Positions 17,856 to 26,752 of a stretch of 64,000 bases of DNA are shown here, piece by piece. A program made the position numbers and the translations under genes. This DNA comes from Opitutaceae bacterium (GTDB lineage Bacteria > Verrucomicrobiota > Verrucomicrobiia > Opitutales > Opitutaceae), in contig JAIXWY010000003.1 of assembly GCA_027490995.1 (NCBI GenBank), forward strand, positions 558,001 to 622,000, written 5' to 3'. The notes under the pieces were generated by a model. It was not told the DNA's origin. It searched no databases and worked only from the letters and a program-made list of their open reading frames with translations. Within the stretch, counting starts at the first letter, position 1, and each line of letters begins with the position of its first letter.

Positions 17856-17949
17856 CCGGAAAGGTGCAACTTTGGGAGCAGGTCAGGGTCTTTAAGAGTG
17901 GGGCGCAGCCGCTCCCTTCGCCTGACACCGCCCATTATTTCCCTGCTCC

Positions 17950-18714
17950 ATGAAACTGTCCTCACCGTTCCTCCGCTCCTTCGCCTTGCTGACGCTTCTC
18001 GTCGCGCCCCTTATCGCGCAAGACTCGCCGGCCACTGCACCGGTGATGTTTGAGCGTTCCTACCCGGTTTCGTCCAATCCGCGGGTCTCCGTGCGGAATA
18101 TTTCCGGGAACGTCGACATCGTGGGCTGGGACCGGAACGAGGTGAGCATCGTGGCCGAGAAGCGGGCCCGCAAACCGGAGGTCGCGGCGAAGGCCGAGAT
18201 CGCGGTGGAGGCCTCCGCCGATCGCGTCGATATCGAGACTCGCTTCGAGAAGTCGTGGCTCTGGGGCGACAAGGTTCAGGTCGACTACCTCATCAAGGTG
18301 CCGACCGGGACGCGCCTCGAGCTGATCAAGGTGGTGAACTCCGGCGTGCGCGTGCGTGGCGTCACCGGCCAAGCCACCGTTGAGGCCGTGAACGGCAACC
18401 TCGACCTCGCCGGCCTCGCCTCCGGCGGAAAATTCCAGACCGTGAACGGATCGATCGACATCGAGTTCACTGCGGTGTCGGCGCGTGACGACATCGTCAT
18501 CGAGACGGTGAACGGCAATGGAACCCTTTCCGTGCCGGCCGATGCCGCCTTCAGTTTTGTCGGCAAGACGGTCAACGGCAGCATCGAGTGCGGCCTGCCC
18601 CTTGAAAAGTCGCGATCCTCCCGCGGGGACGTCGTTGGGACGGTGCGGTCAGGCGGGGCGAGCGTCACGTTGAAGTCGATCAACGGCAACCTCCGCGTCC
18701 GCGCGAGGCCGTAA
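17950..18714 (+). CDS. Exported DUF4097-type beta-repeat protein
   Basis: The protein has 254 residues with a clear signal peptide in the first 24 (FALLTLLVAPLIAQ). The remainder is a series of short beta-repeats with NGNLDLAGL, NGSIDIEF, NGNGTLSVP and NGSIECGLP, typical of DUF4097 or putative auto-transporter-adhesin head-like proteins. These form parallel beta-helices at the cell surface or in the periplasm; their role is unclear. The ATG is directly preceded by CCTGCTCC and lacks a Shine-Dalgarno sequence. Confidence 0.8.
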   Translation: MKLSSPFLRSFALLTLLVAPLIAQDSPATAPVMFERSYPVSSNPRVSVRNISGNVDIVGWDRNEVSIVAEKRARKPEVAAKAEIAVEASADRVDIETRFEKSWLWGDKVQVDYLIKVPTGTRLELIKVVNSGVRVRGVTGQATVEAVNGNLDLAGLASGGKFQTVNGSIDIEFTAVSARDDIVIETVNGNGTLSVPADAAFSFVGKTVNGSIECGLPLEKSRSSRGDVVGTVRSGGASVTLKSINGNLRVRARP

Positions 18715-18740
18715 CGGAGCGATCGAAGTGTGCGCGCTTC

Positions 18741-18760
18741 CGGGCGCGCGTCAGCGCCCG
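18741..18760 (+). terminator. Hairpin after the DUF4097 gene
   Basis: A perfect 7-bp stem (CGGGCGC pairing with GCGCCCG) with a 6-base loop lies 26 bases after the stop. No T-run follows. It may be the 3' end structure of the transcript. The rest of the 197-base gap holds nothing I recognise. Confidence 0.4.
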
Positions 18761-18911
18761 GTACGCTTCGGGCCTGAATCGAATGGGGTGCTGCTCTGAT
18801 CGTCCTTGGTGACCAGTGTTCGATAACAGTCGCTGGCCTGTTGCGGGCAGCCGGGCGTGTGGTTGCGTTGAGGGCGGTCGCCTGCCGTAGTCGGCGGGCT
18901 TCCGCCAACCG

Positions 18912-20021
18912 ATGACGACCCCTTGCTCGCTTGGTCCGGTGATCCGCCGGCGCGGAGATTTATCCCGTTCCCGCGCGGCGGTGCAGCGTGGTGCGGTGAC
19001 GGTGGGTTTTTTGGGGGGATCGATCACGGCGCCGAAGACCCGCACGCGTTGGCCGGAGCCGTTCCAGCGATGGCTGGTTGAGCGATTTCCCGGGGTCCGT
19101 CTGACGGTGGAGAATGCCGCCCTTGGCGCGACGGGGAGCGATCTCGGCGCGTTCCGGGCCGGACCCACCGTGCTCGCGTGTGGCAGCGATGTCGTATTTG
19201 CGGAGTATGCGGTGAACGACTACGGGACGTCCTCTGATCGACGAAATCGGACGCGTGAGGGGCTGCTCCGGCAATTGATCGGGGCGGGCGTGGACGTGGT
19301 GCTCGTCTATACCTACTGCGGCGAAATGGAGGCGGATCTTCAATCGGGACGGATTCCGCCGTCGATTGCCGACTTTGAGACCTTGGCCGAGCGATATGGC
19401 GTATCCTCGGTCTGGGTGGGCCTGCACGCGTGGCGGCAGGTGCAGCGGGGGTTGATGACGCCGGAGGAATGGTTGCCCGATGGCCTGCACCCGGAAGTGC
19501 GCGGCAGCCTCAGCTATGCGGAGCCGATCATCTCACTGTGTGAGGAGGCTTGGACGGCCGTCGTTTCCCCGACGGAGGCGCGTCCGGACATGAGGCTGCC
19601 GGCACCGCTGGATCGTGCCTGCTGGGAGCGGGTGCGGCGGGTGGACCTCGCCAGCGCGGAGCGGTGGGGGCCATGGATCCTGTGCAACACCGCGACTTGC
19701 CTCGGACTGGAGCGAATGCTCTGGACCACTGCGCCGGGATCGCGGTTACGGTTACGCTTTGCGGGGCGGGGCCTCGTGCTCGGCTTCGACTTTGGCCGTC
19801 TCTCCAGCGAGGTCCGTTATCGCCTCGACGGTGGGCCGTGGGTCCAGACCGAGCGGGACCGCCCTGAGTGGTGTGGTGACCGCGGCTGGTATCGTCCGGT
19901 GATCCTTTCGGAGGACCTCGGGCCGGGCGAGCATCTGCTTGAACTGGAGACGGTGGCGGTCGCGGTACGAGGTGGAATCGGAACGGAGACGGCGTTGGGC
20001 CTCATCGGAATCATCGAGTGA
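18912..20021 (+). CDS. SGNH/GDSL-type hydrolase
   Basis: The protein has 369 residues. The SGNH catalytic set is visible: block I GFLGGSIT with Ser37, the Gly of block II in GATGSDLG, the Asn of block III in AVNDYG, and block V DGLHPEVRG with the Asp-His pair. The C-terminal 150 residues look like a beta-sandwich that may bind carbohydrate. No obvious signal peptide is present at this start. The gene lies 42 bases upstream of a sulfatase and is probably part of an SGNH-sulfatase-transporter operon. A carbohydrate esterase role fits best. Confidence 0.85.
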   Translation: MTTPCSLGPVIRRRGDLSRSRAAVQRGAVTVGFLGGSITAPKTRTRWPEPFQRWLVERFPGVRLTVENAALGATGSDLGAFRAGPTVLACGSDVVFAEYAVNDYGTSSDRRNRTREGLLRQLIGAGVDVVLVYTYCGEMEADLQSGRIPPSIADFETLAERYGVSSVWVGLHAWRQVQRGLMTPEEWLPDGLHPEVRGSLSYAEPIISLCEEAWTAVVSPTEARPDMRLPAPLDRACWERVRRVDLASAERWGPWILCNTATCLGLERMLWTTAPGSRLRLRFAGRGLVLGFDFGRLSSEVRYRLDGGPWVQTERDRPEWCGDRGWYRPVILSEDLGPGEHLLELETVAVAVRGGIGTETALGLIGIIE

Positions 20022-20063
20022 TCGTACTTCTCCTCGCTCGTCTCGAGACCCCGTATCCCTCCC

Positions 20064-21443
20064 ATGAAACGAAGCATGAATGCCCTTGGTCTGTTGGCCT
20101 GTTTTGGCGCGGCCGCAGTCTTGGCTGGCGCGCCGACCGGTGGAATGCAGCCCGCGCGACGTCCGAACATCATCCTGGTGGTGACGGACGATCAGCGGTT
20201 CGACGCCTTGGGCGTGGTGCAGCGGGAGCAAGGTGAACGCGCTCGTTTTCCCTTTTTCGAGACGCCGCACCTCGATCGTCTCGCGGCGGGTGGTGCGCGC
20301 TTCCGGAATGCCTTCGTGACGCACTCCCTTTGCTCGCCCAGCCGGGCCTCGATGCTGACGGGCCGGCAGACGAGCGGCCATGGCATCCGCGATAACCGCA
20401 CGCCCTTCCGATCGCTCGAAACGTGGGCGGCGGCGCTGGGAGCCTCGGGTTATCGTACGGGCTACTTCGGCAAATGGCACATGGGACGGCAGGAAGACCG
20501 GCCTGGTTTCGCGGAGGTCTTCACCTTCGTGGATCAAGGCGATTACCCCAACTGCCGCGTGCTCCGCAACGGCGTCTGGGAGGAGACGCAGGGGTGGGTC
20601 GACGATGTGACGACGACAGAGGCGATCGCCTTCATCGAGCGCCGCCGGGCGGAACCCTTCGCGATCACCCTTGGCTACAAGTCGCCACACGATCCGCGGC
20701 AGCCCCCGGCGCGGTATGCGGACCTCTACGCCGGGCAGACCATTGCCGAGCCGTTGAGCTTCCGGTCTCGCCCGCCGTTTCCGTGGGGTGATCCGAATCG
20801 TCCGTGGAACCCGGCCTCAAAAGATCGGCTCAACTACTTTCGTTGCCTCCGGGCAGTGGACGATAACATCGGGAGGCTCCTCGCGGCGCTGGCCGAGCAC
20901 GCTCTCCTTGAAGACACCCTAATCCTCTTCGCGAGCGACAACGGTTACTACCTCGGCGAGCATGGCCTGGGCGACAAGCGCTCGGCCTACGAAGAGAGCA
21001 TCCGCATTCCGCTTCTCGCCCATTATCCGCGGCGCATTCCGGCGGGGACCGTGGTGGATGCCCTGACCTTGAACGTGGACGTGGCGCCGACGATCCTGGA
21101 GGTCGCCGGTGTGGCGCCCGGCTGGCGGATGCAGGGAGCGAGCCTTGTGCCTCTCTTTGGCGGGAGTGTCCCGACGGAGTGGCGGAAGGAGTTTCTTTAC
21201 GAGAACTATCAGGACCCCGAGTATCCCGATGTGACCTTCGACATCCTGTCCTTGCGCACCGAGTTCGCCAAACGCGTCGAATATCCGGGCCGTCCCGAGT
21301 GGACTCAGGTCTTCGACCTCCGCTCGGATCCGCTCGAGATGCGAAACGTAGCTCAGGATCCCTCCGCGTCGGCGCTCTCCGAGGAACTCCGTGCGCGGTT
21401 GGCGGCGGCGGTGCGGCAGATACGTCAGGAGGGTGCGCAGTGA
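20064..21443 (+). CDS. Exported type I sulfatase (second)
   Basis: The protein has 459 residues. A signal peptide covers about the first 22. The formylglycine motif is CSPSR with Cys90, followed by ASMLTGR. Further S1 sulfatase marks are VVTDDQRFD near the N-terminus, YFGKWHMG, and FASDNGYYLGEHG. Sulfatases of this subfamily act on sulfated glycans and choline-type esters; the substrate is not determined. It overlaps the following transporter start by 4 bases. An in-frame Met at 20085 is an alternative start but would shorten the signal peptide. Confidence 0.9.
   Translation: MKRSMNALGLLACFGAAAVLAGAPTGGMQPARRPNIILVVTDDQRFDALGVVQREQGERARFPFFETPHLDRLAAGGARFRNAFVTHSLCSPSRASMLTGRQTSGHGIRDNRTPFRSLETWAAALGASGYRTGYFGKWHMGRQEDRPGFAEVFTFVDQGDYPNCRVLRNGVWEETQGWVDDVTTTEAIAFIERRRAEPFAITLGYKSPHDPRQPPARYADLYAGQTIAEPLSFRSRPPFPWGDPNRPWNPASKDRLNYFRCLRAVDDNIGRLLAALAEHALLEDTLILFASDNGYYLGEHGLGDKRSAYEESIRIPLLAHYPRRIPAGTVVDALTLNVDVAPTILEVAGVAPGWRMQGASLVPLFGGSVPTEWRKEFLYENYQDPEYPDVTFDILSLRTEFAKRVEYPGRPEWTQVFDLRSDPLEMRNVAQDPSASALSEELRARLAAAVRQIRQEGAQ
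21427..21432 (+). promoter_or_regulatory. Strong Shine-Dalgarno for the GTG-started transporter
   Basis: AGGAGG lies 7 bases before the GTG at 21440, inside the end of the sulfatase gene. It decides that start. It is the best ribosome binding site I found in the window, where most starts have none. Confidence 0.85.
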
Positions 21444-22828
21444 GCGGCGAATCGAACGCTCCGGAGCCGCCGTCGGCCGTGGGTTCCCGGCGCGACCGCG
21501 TGTGGTCCATTGGAACGCTCACGTATTCCTTCGGCGCCCTGATGGTGCTCTTCGTCTGGCTGCTGCTTGGTGACTTCAGCTACATGCTGCGGGAGCGATC
21601 GGCGACGCCGGTGGCCCAGCTCATGCTCAAGAAGTATGAGGCGACCGACCTGATGACGGGCATCTTCATCCTCACGATTCCGTGGGCGGTGATTCTGCTG
21701 GTGGGGCCGCTGGTGAGTTACTGGAGTGACCGGCACCGCGGGCCGCGCGGCCGGCGGATTCCCTTCCTGCTTTATCCCGCGCCCTTCGTGACCCTTTCGA
21801 TGATCGGCCTGGCCTACAGCCCGCCGATTGGCGCGTGGCTGCATGGCGTGCTCGGTGGCTCTCCCGGTTCGGTGAACCAGACCATCGTGCTCGTGATGGC
21901 GCTCTTCTGGACCGTGTTTGAGATTGGCGTGGTGGTGTCAAACGCCGTCTTCAACGGCTTGATCAATGACGTGGTGCCGCGGGAGATGCTCGGTCGGTTC
22001 TACGGCCTCTTTCGCGCGGTGAGCCTAGCAGCCGGGATCTTGTTCAATTACGGACTCATTGGCCACGCGGACACCCACTACACGCCGATCCTCGCGGCGG
22101 TGGGCATTCTCTACGGCGTCGGCTTTTCGCTCATGTGTCTCCGGGTGAAGGAAGGAGACTATCCGCCGCCGCCGCCTGCGCGGGCGGGTAACCTCGCGGC
22201 GAACCTCTTTCGGGACTATTGGCGCGAGTGCTTTACGCGTCCGTACTATCTGCTGGTGTTCGTGTTCCTCGGGCTGGCCAACCTCAGTTTCATTCCGGTC
22301 AATACCTTCAGCATCCGCGCGGCCAAGGCTTACAGCATGAGTATGGACACGTACGGCGTTTACCTCGCGGTGACGTACGTCATCTCGTTCTTTGCGGCGT
22401 TTCCGCTCGGTTGGCTGGCCGATCGGATCCACCCGATCCGCGTCGGCATCGGCGTGATGGTCGCGTACACAATCGTGGCCGTGGGGGGATATTTTTTTGT
22501 GCATGACGCGCAGTCGTTCGGCTGGGTGCTGCTGGTTCACGGCGTGATCTCCGGTGGTTTCATGACCGGGGCGGCGGCGCTACCGCAGATGCTCTTCCCT
22601 CATTCGAAGTTTGCCCAGTTTGCGGCGGCGGCTGGATTCCTCGCGGCCGGCTTGAACATGTCGCTCGGGCCTCTTCTCGGACTGAGCCTCGACTTCCTCG
22701 GCAACGACTACCGCTTCACCTTCCTTTGGGGTGGCGCGATCGCCCTCGCTTCGGTCGTCGTCGGCGTGGTGGTGTACCTCCGTTGGCAGCGTCTCGGCGG
22801 CCAAGTTCGCTACATCGCGCCGGAGTAG
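21440..22828 (+). CDS. MFS transporter, SLC45/GPH-like
   Basis: The protein has 462 residues and about 12 membrane segments. The loop SDRHRGPRGRRIPF resembles the motif of the SLC45/sucrose-proton symporter and GPH groups. It starts with GTG overlapping the sulfatase TGA in a GTGA, under a strong AGGAGG. Together with the SGNH hydrolase and sulfatase upstream it forms a second transporter-sulfatase unit. It probably imports a sugar freed by these enzymes, which is inference from context. Confidence 0.87.
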   Translation: MSGESNAPEPPSAVGSRRDRVWSIGTLTYSFGALMVLFVWLLLGDFSYMLRERSATPVAQLMLKKYEATDLMTGIFILTIPWAVILLVGPLVSYWSDRHRGPRGRRIPFLLYPAPFVTLSMIGLAYSPPIGAWLHGVLGGSPGSVNQTIVLVMALFWTVFEIGVVVSNAVFNGLINDVVPREMLGRFYGLFRAVSLAAGILFNYGLIGHADTHYTPILAAVGILYGVGFSLMCLRVKEGDYPPPPPARAGNLAANLFRDYWRECFTRPYYLLVFVFLGLANLSFIPVNTFSIRAAKAYSMSMDTYGVYLAVTYVISFFAAFPLGWLADRIHPIRVGIGVMVAYTIVAVGGYFFVHDAQSFGWVLLVHGVISGGFMTGAAALPQMLFPHSKFAQFAAAAGFLAAGLNMSLGPLLGLSLDFLGNDYRFTFLWGGAIALASVVVGVVVYLRWQRLGGQVRYIAPE

Positions 22829-23061
22829 GGTAGTCGGTCGGGCCCGGACCAGACGAGGGAGTGCTGGAAACGTGCGAGGGATCCATGCTCTCGCCCGGTC
22901 CAGGTATTTGCTTTCGCCCTGGATTCCGATCGGTGGCTTCGTGCTCACGCTCCTGGTCCTGCGGGCATTGCGGCCGCCGCCGGCGTTGCGACATCTGGGG
23001 ATGTGGCATTCTGAGGCCTGCCTTCGATTGACCGCGCGGAGACCTCGCGCCACGCTGCGGC

Positions 23062-23316
23062 GTGAGGTCCGATCAGCGAAGCGATTACTGGTTTCCGGCC
23101 AAGACCTATGGCTGGGGTTGGGGCTGGCCCTGTCGCTGGCAGGGGTGGGTCGTGACGATCCTCTGGGTGGCGATGCTTCCGCTGCTGCTGCGTGTTCTCG
23201 ATCCGGTCCGGGATCCTGTCGCGTTCGTAATCGGTCTCGGCGTCCACGTGGGTCTCCTCCTTGCGATTTGCTGGTGGAAGGGTGAACCTCCTCGCTGGCG
23301 CTGGGGTGGTGAGTGA
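23062..23316 (+). CDS. Small membrane protein, 84 aa, Trp-rich N-terminus
   Basis: The protein has 84 residues. It begins with a GTG and the N-terminal part reads YWFPAKTYGWGWGWP, followed by two hydrophobic segments (WVVTILWVAMLPLLL and FVIGLGVHVGLLLAICW). I have seen this Trp/Gly-rich opening in unnamed small membrane proteins of many bacteria, but no function is known to me. No Shine-Dalgarno sequence is evident. The preceding 233 bases after the MFS stop contain an open frame with one hydrophobic stretch that I do not regard as a gene. Confidence 0.65.
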   Translation: MRSDQRSDYWFPAKTYGWGWGWPCRWQGWVVTILWVAMLPLLLRVLDPVRDPVAFVIGLGVHVGLLLAICWWKGEPPRWRWGGE

Positions 23317-23376
23317 CCCAGATTTCGCGTTGCTTCTCCTCGGAGAGTGCAGCACCACGAAGTCACCCCCTTCGCC

Positions 23377-24543
23377 ATGAACGTACCCCTTCTCCCGACG
23401 CGCCTGCGTTGCTCGCTCTGGATTGCCGTCATCACCTGCTTGCTGGTTACCGGGTTCACTCCGGCGGCGGCGGCATCGTCGGTGCGGGGACGCGTGTTCA
23501 TCGATCGATTGAGCGCCCCGTGGCAGTCGCAACAGGTGCAGGAAGCCTGCGTGCTGCCGAACCCGAAGGATCCGGAGAAGCTCATCATGTTCTACTCCGG
23601 TGTACCGGCGTCGAACCGCCGCACCTGCTTCATTGGCAAGGCGTGGGCGTTGAAGTCAGATCCCTTCACGTGGCATCAGGACCCGGCGAATCCGGTCTTT
23701 CTCCCGGCGGGTGGGGACGCTTGGGACAGCAGCAGCATCCGCCTGGATGCGGTGCTCTATGTCCCGGAGGAGGATGCATATTACATCTATTACTCGGGAA
23801 CGCGTTCGCTCGTGCAGGACCAGATCGGCCTGGCGATCTGTCCGACGGGAGCGGATGGCTATTCTGACGTGGGCCTCGCGACGATCCGCCGCGCGAGCAC
23901 GGCACCGGTGCTGGCGCCCGAGCCGGCGGCGCCCTTCCACGAAGTGATGGCGTCGCAGGCGGCGATCCTGCGCGAGTGGAACGCGGAGACCCACCGCTGG
24001 GACTGGACCATGTATTACTCCTACCGCGGCAAGGACGGGGTGTTGCCTGGGCTGCGTCTCGCGACCTCGAACGACGGCAAGACCTGGACGCGCCACTTCA
24101 ACACGAACGACCCGCGCGGCATGGGTCAGATTTTTCCCTCGATCCCGAACGCCTACTACGAATGGCATCAGGTGTTCAAAGTGGACGACACCTACGTGCT
24201 CTCGATCGAGCTCGGGATCGAGAAGGGCCAGCGTTGGCGGACCGCCCTCGCGGTGAGCAAGTCGCCGCGGGCCGGCTGGCAGCCGCTGCCGCCGGACACG
24301 GTGCTGCAGACTCAGTGGACCGGGCTGTACCGTGACGAGGCGATGTACCACGTGGCGACCCCGGCGTTCTACTCGATCGACGGCCGCTGGTACCTCTACG
24401 CCCAAGCGTGCCCCCTGCCGACGAACCGCAACTACATCGACGGCGCGTGGGACCTGTGGGTCATCGAATGTGCTCGGCGCATTCCCACGCTGCCCGGCTA
24501 TGCGGACGTCTGGATACCGGGTGTTCCGGATCTGGTCCGTTGA
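23377..24543 (+). CDS. Exported five-bladed propeller glycosidase-like protein (GH43/GH32 fold)
   Basis: The protein has 388 residues from ATG 23377; a GTG at 23347 is a less likely start. It has a signal peptide ending near TPAAAASS. The repeated blade features (MFYSGVPAS, YYIYYSGTRS, TMYYSYRGKDG, GRWYLYAQ) are those of the five-bladed beta-propeller glycosidase superfamily (GH32, GH43, GH62, GH68 and relatives). I cannot assign a family or confirm the three acidic catalytic residues. An exported glycan-active role fits the neighbouring sulfatases. Confidence 0.7.
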   Translation: MNVPLLPTRLRCSLWIAVITCLLVTGFTPAAAASSVRGRVFIDRLSAPWQSQQVQEACVLPNPKDPEKLIMFYSGVPASNRRTCFIGKAWALKSDPFTWHQDPANPVFLPAGGDAWDSSSIRLDAVLYVPEEDAYYIYYSGTRSLVQDQIGLAICPTGADGYSDVGLATIRRASTAPVLAPEPAAPFHEVMASQAAILREWNAETHRWDWTMYYSYRGKDGVLPGLRLATSNDGKTWTRHFNTNDPRGMGQIFPSIPNAYYEWHQVFKVDDTYVLSIELGIEKGQRWRTALAVSKSPRAGWQPLPPDTVLQTQWTGLYRDEAMYHVATPAFYSIDGRWYLYAQACPLPTNRNYIDGAWDLWVIECARRIPTLPGYADVWIPGVPDLVR

Positions 24544-24594
24544 CGTGCGGGACCCGCGCGGCCTCGGGAGACGACGCGCGCACGAAGGCGGCCG

Positions 24595-25683
24595 TCAGGC
24601 TGCCGCGGGTGGGGTGGGGGTGGGAAGCGTTGGCTGGAAGACCCAGCCTGGCTCGGCTTGCTGACGACGGACGATGGCGGCGATCTCGCGCCAGACGGCC
24701 GCGATTCCGTGCGGCGTGGGGGGAAGATCGTGGCGGACGAGGCGGTGGAGTTTTCCGAGATGATAGCACGGCACTGCGGCGTACATGTGATGCTCGGTGT
24801 GGAAATTCATGTGCCAATAGATGAACTGCACGAACGGATTGAGCGTGAAGGTCCGGCAGCACAAACGGAAGTCGGTGTTGTGCGAAGGCAGCGCGATGTG
24901 CTGCGTGTTGTTGCAGAGCAGGAATAGCCCGTTGCCGAAGAAGGGTCCCGCGCTGATCAGTACGGGCACGATCCACCAACCCTTGATCAGCGAGATCACG
25001 AGGATGGCAAGGTGGCCCGCTACAACCACGCGTGCCCAGAGGATCGTCGGACGGGCGATCCGCGGTTGATCGGCGGGGAAGAGGGTTTGCTCCCACGTTC
25101 CCTCGAAGCGGCCGCGGGCAAGGCGGACCATCTTCCGGATCGCGTACCCGAAGAAGCTGTAGTGAAACACGCACCCCTTGAAAAAATCCCGCGCCGTGAA
25201 GCGGATCGGCAGCGGGTTCTCGTCGTCGTCCGGAGGATGCAGGGTGTAGCGGTGATGCCGGACGTGGCTCGTTTCGAAGAGCTCGTGGTTGATCCAGCCG
25301 AGGAACGCGAGCAGACGACAGAACCAGCGGTTCAGCCACGCTGAGCGGAACACGGTGTTGTGGCCGAGTTCATGAACGCCGTTGATGAGGAAGGCGGCGA
25401 CCACACCGTAGAGAAAGACCCCGAGCGCCGCCCAGCCCCAGGCGTGCGCGAGACCCGCCCGGATTGCGAGGATTGCTGGCGCGGCCAGGATGGCGAGGTA
25501 GCCGAGCGTCTGCGCCGCGCCGCGCAGGTCGCTGCGCACGTGCAGCGATTTCATCGCACCCGCCGGCAGCGGGGTGCGGTACCACTCGATGCCCTTGGGT
25601 CGACGCGCCTGCTCAGTGAACTGCCGCAGCGGCGGCTCGACGGTCAACCGCGGGTCGGGAGTGTCGGGCACGGGAGTACTCAT
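24595..25683 (-). CDS. Membrane fatty acid desaturase (first copy)
   Basis: The protein has 362 residues. The three His boxes of membrane di-iron desaturases are present: HELGHN, HVRHH and HTEHH. Hydrophobic segments flank them. It introduces a double bond into a lipid acyl chain, or acts on a related lipid, at the cytoplasmic membrane; regiospecificity is unknown. The C-terminal half resembles the second desaturase at 37815 (shared DFR.CCRT.T and HDLPP..HG patterns), so the two are paralogues. It is divergent from the AraC regulator with a 65-base gap. Confidence 0.87.
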   Translation of the reverse strand: MSTPVPDTPDPRLTVEPPLRQFTEQARRPKGIEWYRTPLPAGAMKSLHVRSDLRGAAQTLGYLAILAAPAILAIRAGLAHAWGWAALGVFLYGVVAAFLINGVHELGHNTVFRSAWLNRWFCRLLAFLGWINHELFETSHVRHHRYTLHPPDDDENPLPIRFTARDFFKGCVFHYSFFGYAIRKMVRLARGRFEGTWEQTLFPADQPRIARPTILWARVVVAGHLAILVISLIKGWWIVPVLISAGPFFGNGLFLLCNNTQHIALPSHNTDFRLCCRTFTLNPFVQFIYWHMNFHTEHHMYAAVPCYHLGKLHRLVRHDLPPTPHGIAAVWREIAAIVRRQQAEPGWVFQPTLPTPTPPAAA

Positions 25684-25704
25684 GGTGTGACCGTAGCACG
25701 TTTT

Positions 25705-25753
25705 GGCATGTTTGACTTTCAGCCGAAGTGCGCGATACGAAATCGAACATGCC
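25705..25753. promoter_or_regulatory. Inverted repeat between desaturase and AraC genes
   Basis: GGCATGTTTGA at 25705-25715 is matched by TCGAACATGCC at 25743-25753: ten of eleven positions pair, with a 27-base gap. The right arm covers the preferred AraC ATG at 25749. It could be an operator for the regulator, acting on itself and the desaturase. AraC proteins more often bind direct repeats, so this is only a candidate. Confidence 0.4.
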
Positions 25754-26642
25754 GCGCGCCGAGTGGATGCATCACCCGAAGTTGATCCTGCCGCTGGACG
25801 TGCCGGGGATGCCCGGGATGCTGCAGCTTGGGCGCTACAACCAGACGGTGGCGCATGCAGCGCTCGACGACCACCGACACGACGGTGCGATCGAGATCTG
25901 TCTTCTTGTCCGCGGTCGGCAGACGTACGTCGTTGATGGCCGGGCTTACGAGTTGAAGGGGGGAGACGTTTTCCTCACGCATCCCGGCGAGGTGCACAGC
26001 ACCGGCTCGCGGCCGCAGGAGAAGGGGGTCCTGTACTGGCTGATCCTCGGCCTGCCGCGGCGGGGCAGGGGATTACCCGGACCGAGCGGGGTCGCCCTGG
26101 CGCAGGCCTTACGGAGCCTGCCGCGGCGGCATTTTGCCGGGGATTCGAGCCTGCGGGAGCATTGCGACGCGATCATGCGCCTCCAACTCGGGCCCGACGG
26201 GCCGCTCCGGTCGGCGGCGATCTGGCATCACGTGAGTGGCTTCCTCCTCCGCGTGATCGGCCTCGCGTCCGTCGATGCCTCCGCGCGGCAGGGTGCCTCG
26301 CTGCGGCCGGTGCTGGAGCATATCGAGCGCCACCTCGATACCCCGCTCCCGCTCTCCGAGCTGGCCGCAAAGGCCCGGCTGTCGCTGCCCCGTTTCAAAG
26401 CCCGCTTCCGGGAGGAGTGCGGCATGCCGCCGGGCGAGTTTGTGCTGCGTGCCCGGGTGGTCCGTGCCGAGCAACTCCTGCGCGAGACCGCTCACCCCAT
26501 CACCCACATCGCCCACGACCTCGGGTTTTCGTCGTCGCAGTACTTCGCCACGGTGATCAAGCGCTACACGCGGTTGTCGCCAAGCGCCTTGCGGCGCCGA
26601 GGCGCGGGCTCCGGGCCCGGCCCGGTCCTTCTGCGCCGGTGA
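25749..26642 (+). CDS. AraC-family transcriptional regulator
   Basis: The protein has 297 residues. An N-terminal cupin-like AraC sensing domain contains the DDHRHDGAIEICLLVRG strand and GDVFLTHPGEVHS. The C-terminal two-helix-turn-helix domain (about 190-290) has PLPLSELAAKARLSLPRFKA and ITHIAHDLGFSSSQYFATVIKRYT. It probably senses a sugar or small metabolite. Possible targets are the divergent desaturase or the TonB receptor gene 110 bases downstream. A GTG at 25728 is an alternative start 7 codons upstream. Confidence 0.88.
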   Translation: MPRAEWMHHPKLILPLDVPGMPGMLQLGRYNQTVAHAALDDHRHDGAIEICLLVRGRQTYVVDGRAYELKGGDVFLTHPGEVHSTGSRPQEKGVLYWLILGLPRRGRGLPGPSGVALAQALRSLPRRHFAGDSSLREHCDAIMRLQLGPDGPLRSAAIWHHVSGFLLRVIGLASVDASARQGASLRPVLEHIERHLDTPLPLSELAAKARLSLPRFKARFREECGMPPGEFVLRARVVRAEQLLRETAHPITHIAHDLGFSSSQYFATVIKRYTRLSPSALRRRGAGSGPGPVLLRR

Positions 26643-26752
26643 CCTAGGGGGCCGGACTTTGGCCGAGAATCTGCTTGGACGCGGTTGGCTTAAGGCACAA
26701 ACTGGTCCGTCGGTCCCCCCTCTCCGCTCTGCGGACGCCTCTCTTTTTCACC

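Noticed and set aside
22731..23285. 184-residue plus-strand frame between the SLC45-like gene and the small membrane gene, with one hydrophobic stretch
   Set aside because: It overlaps both neighbours in another phase and its composition shifts to Arg/Pro/Ser after the hydrophobic part. No convincing start or motif was seen.
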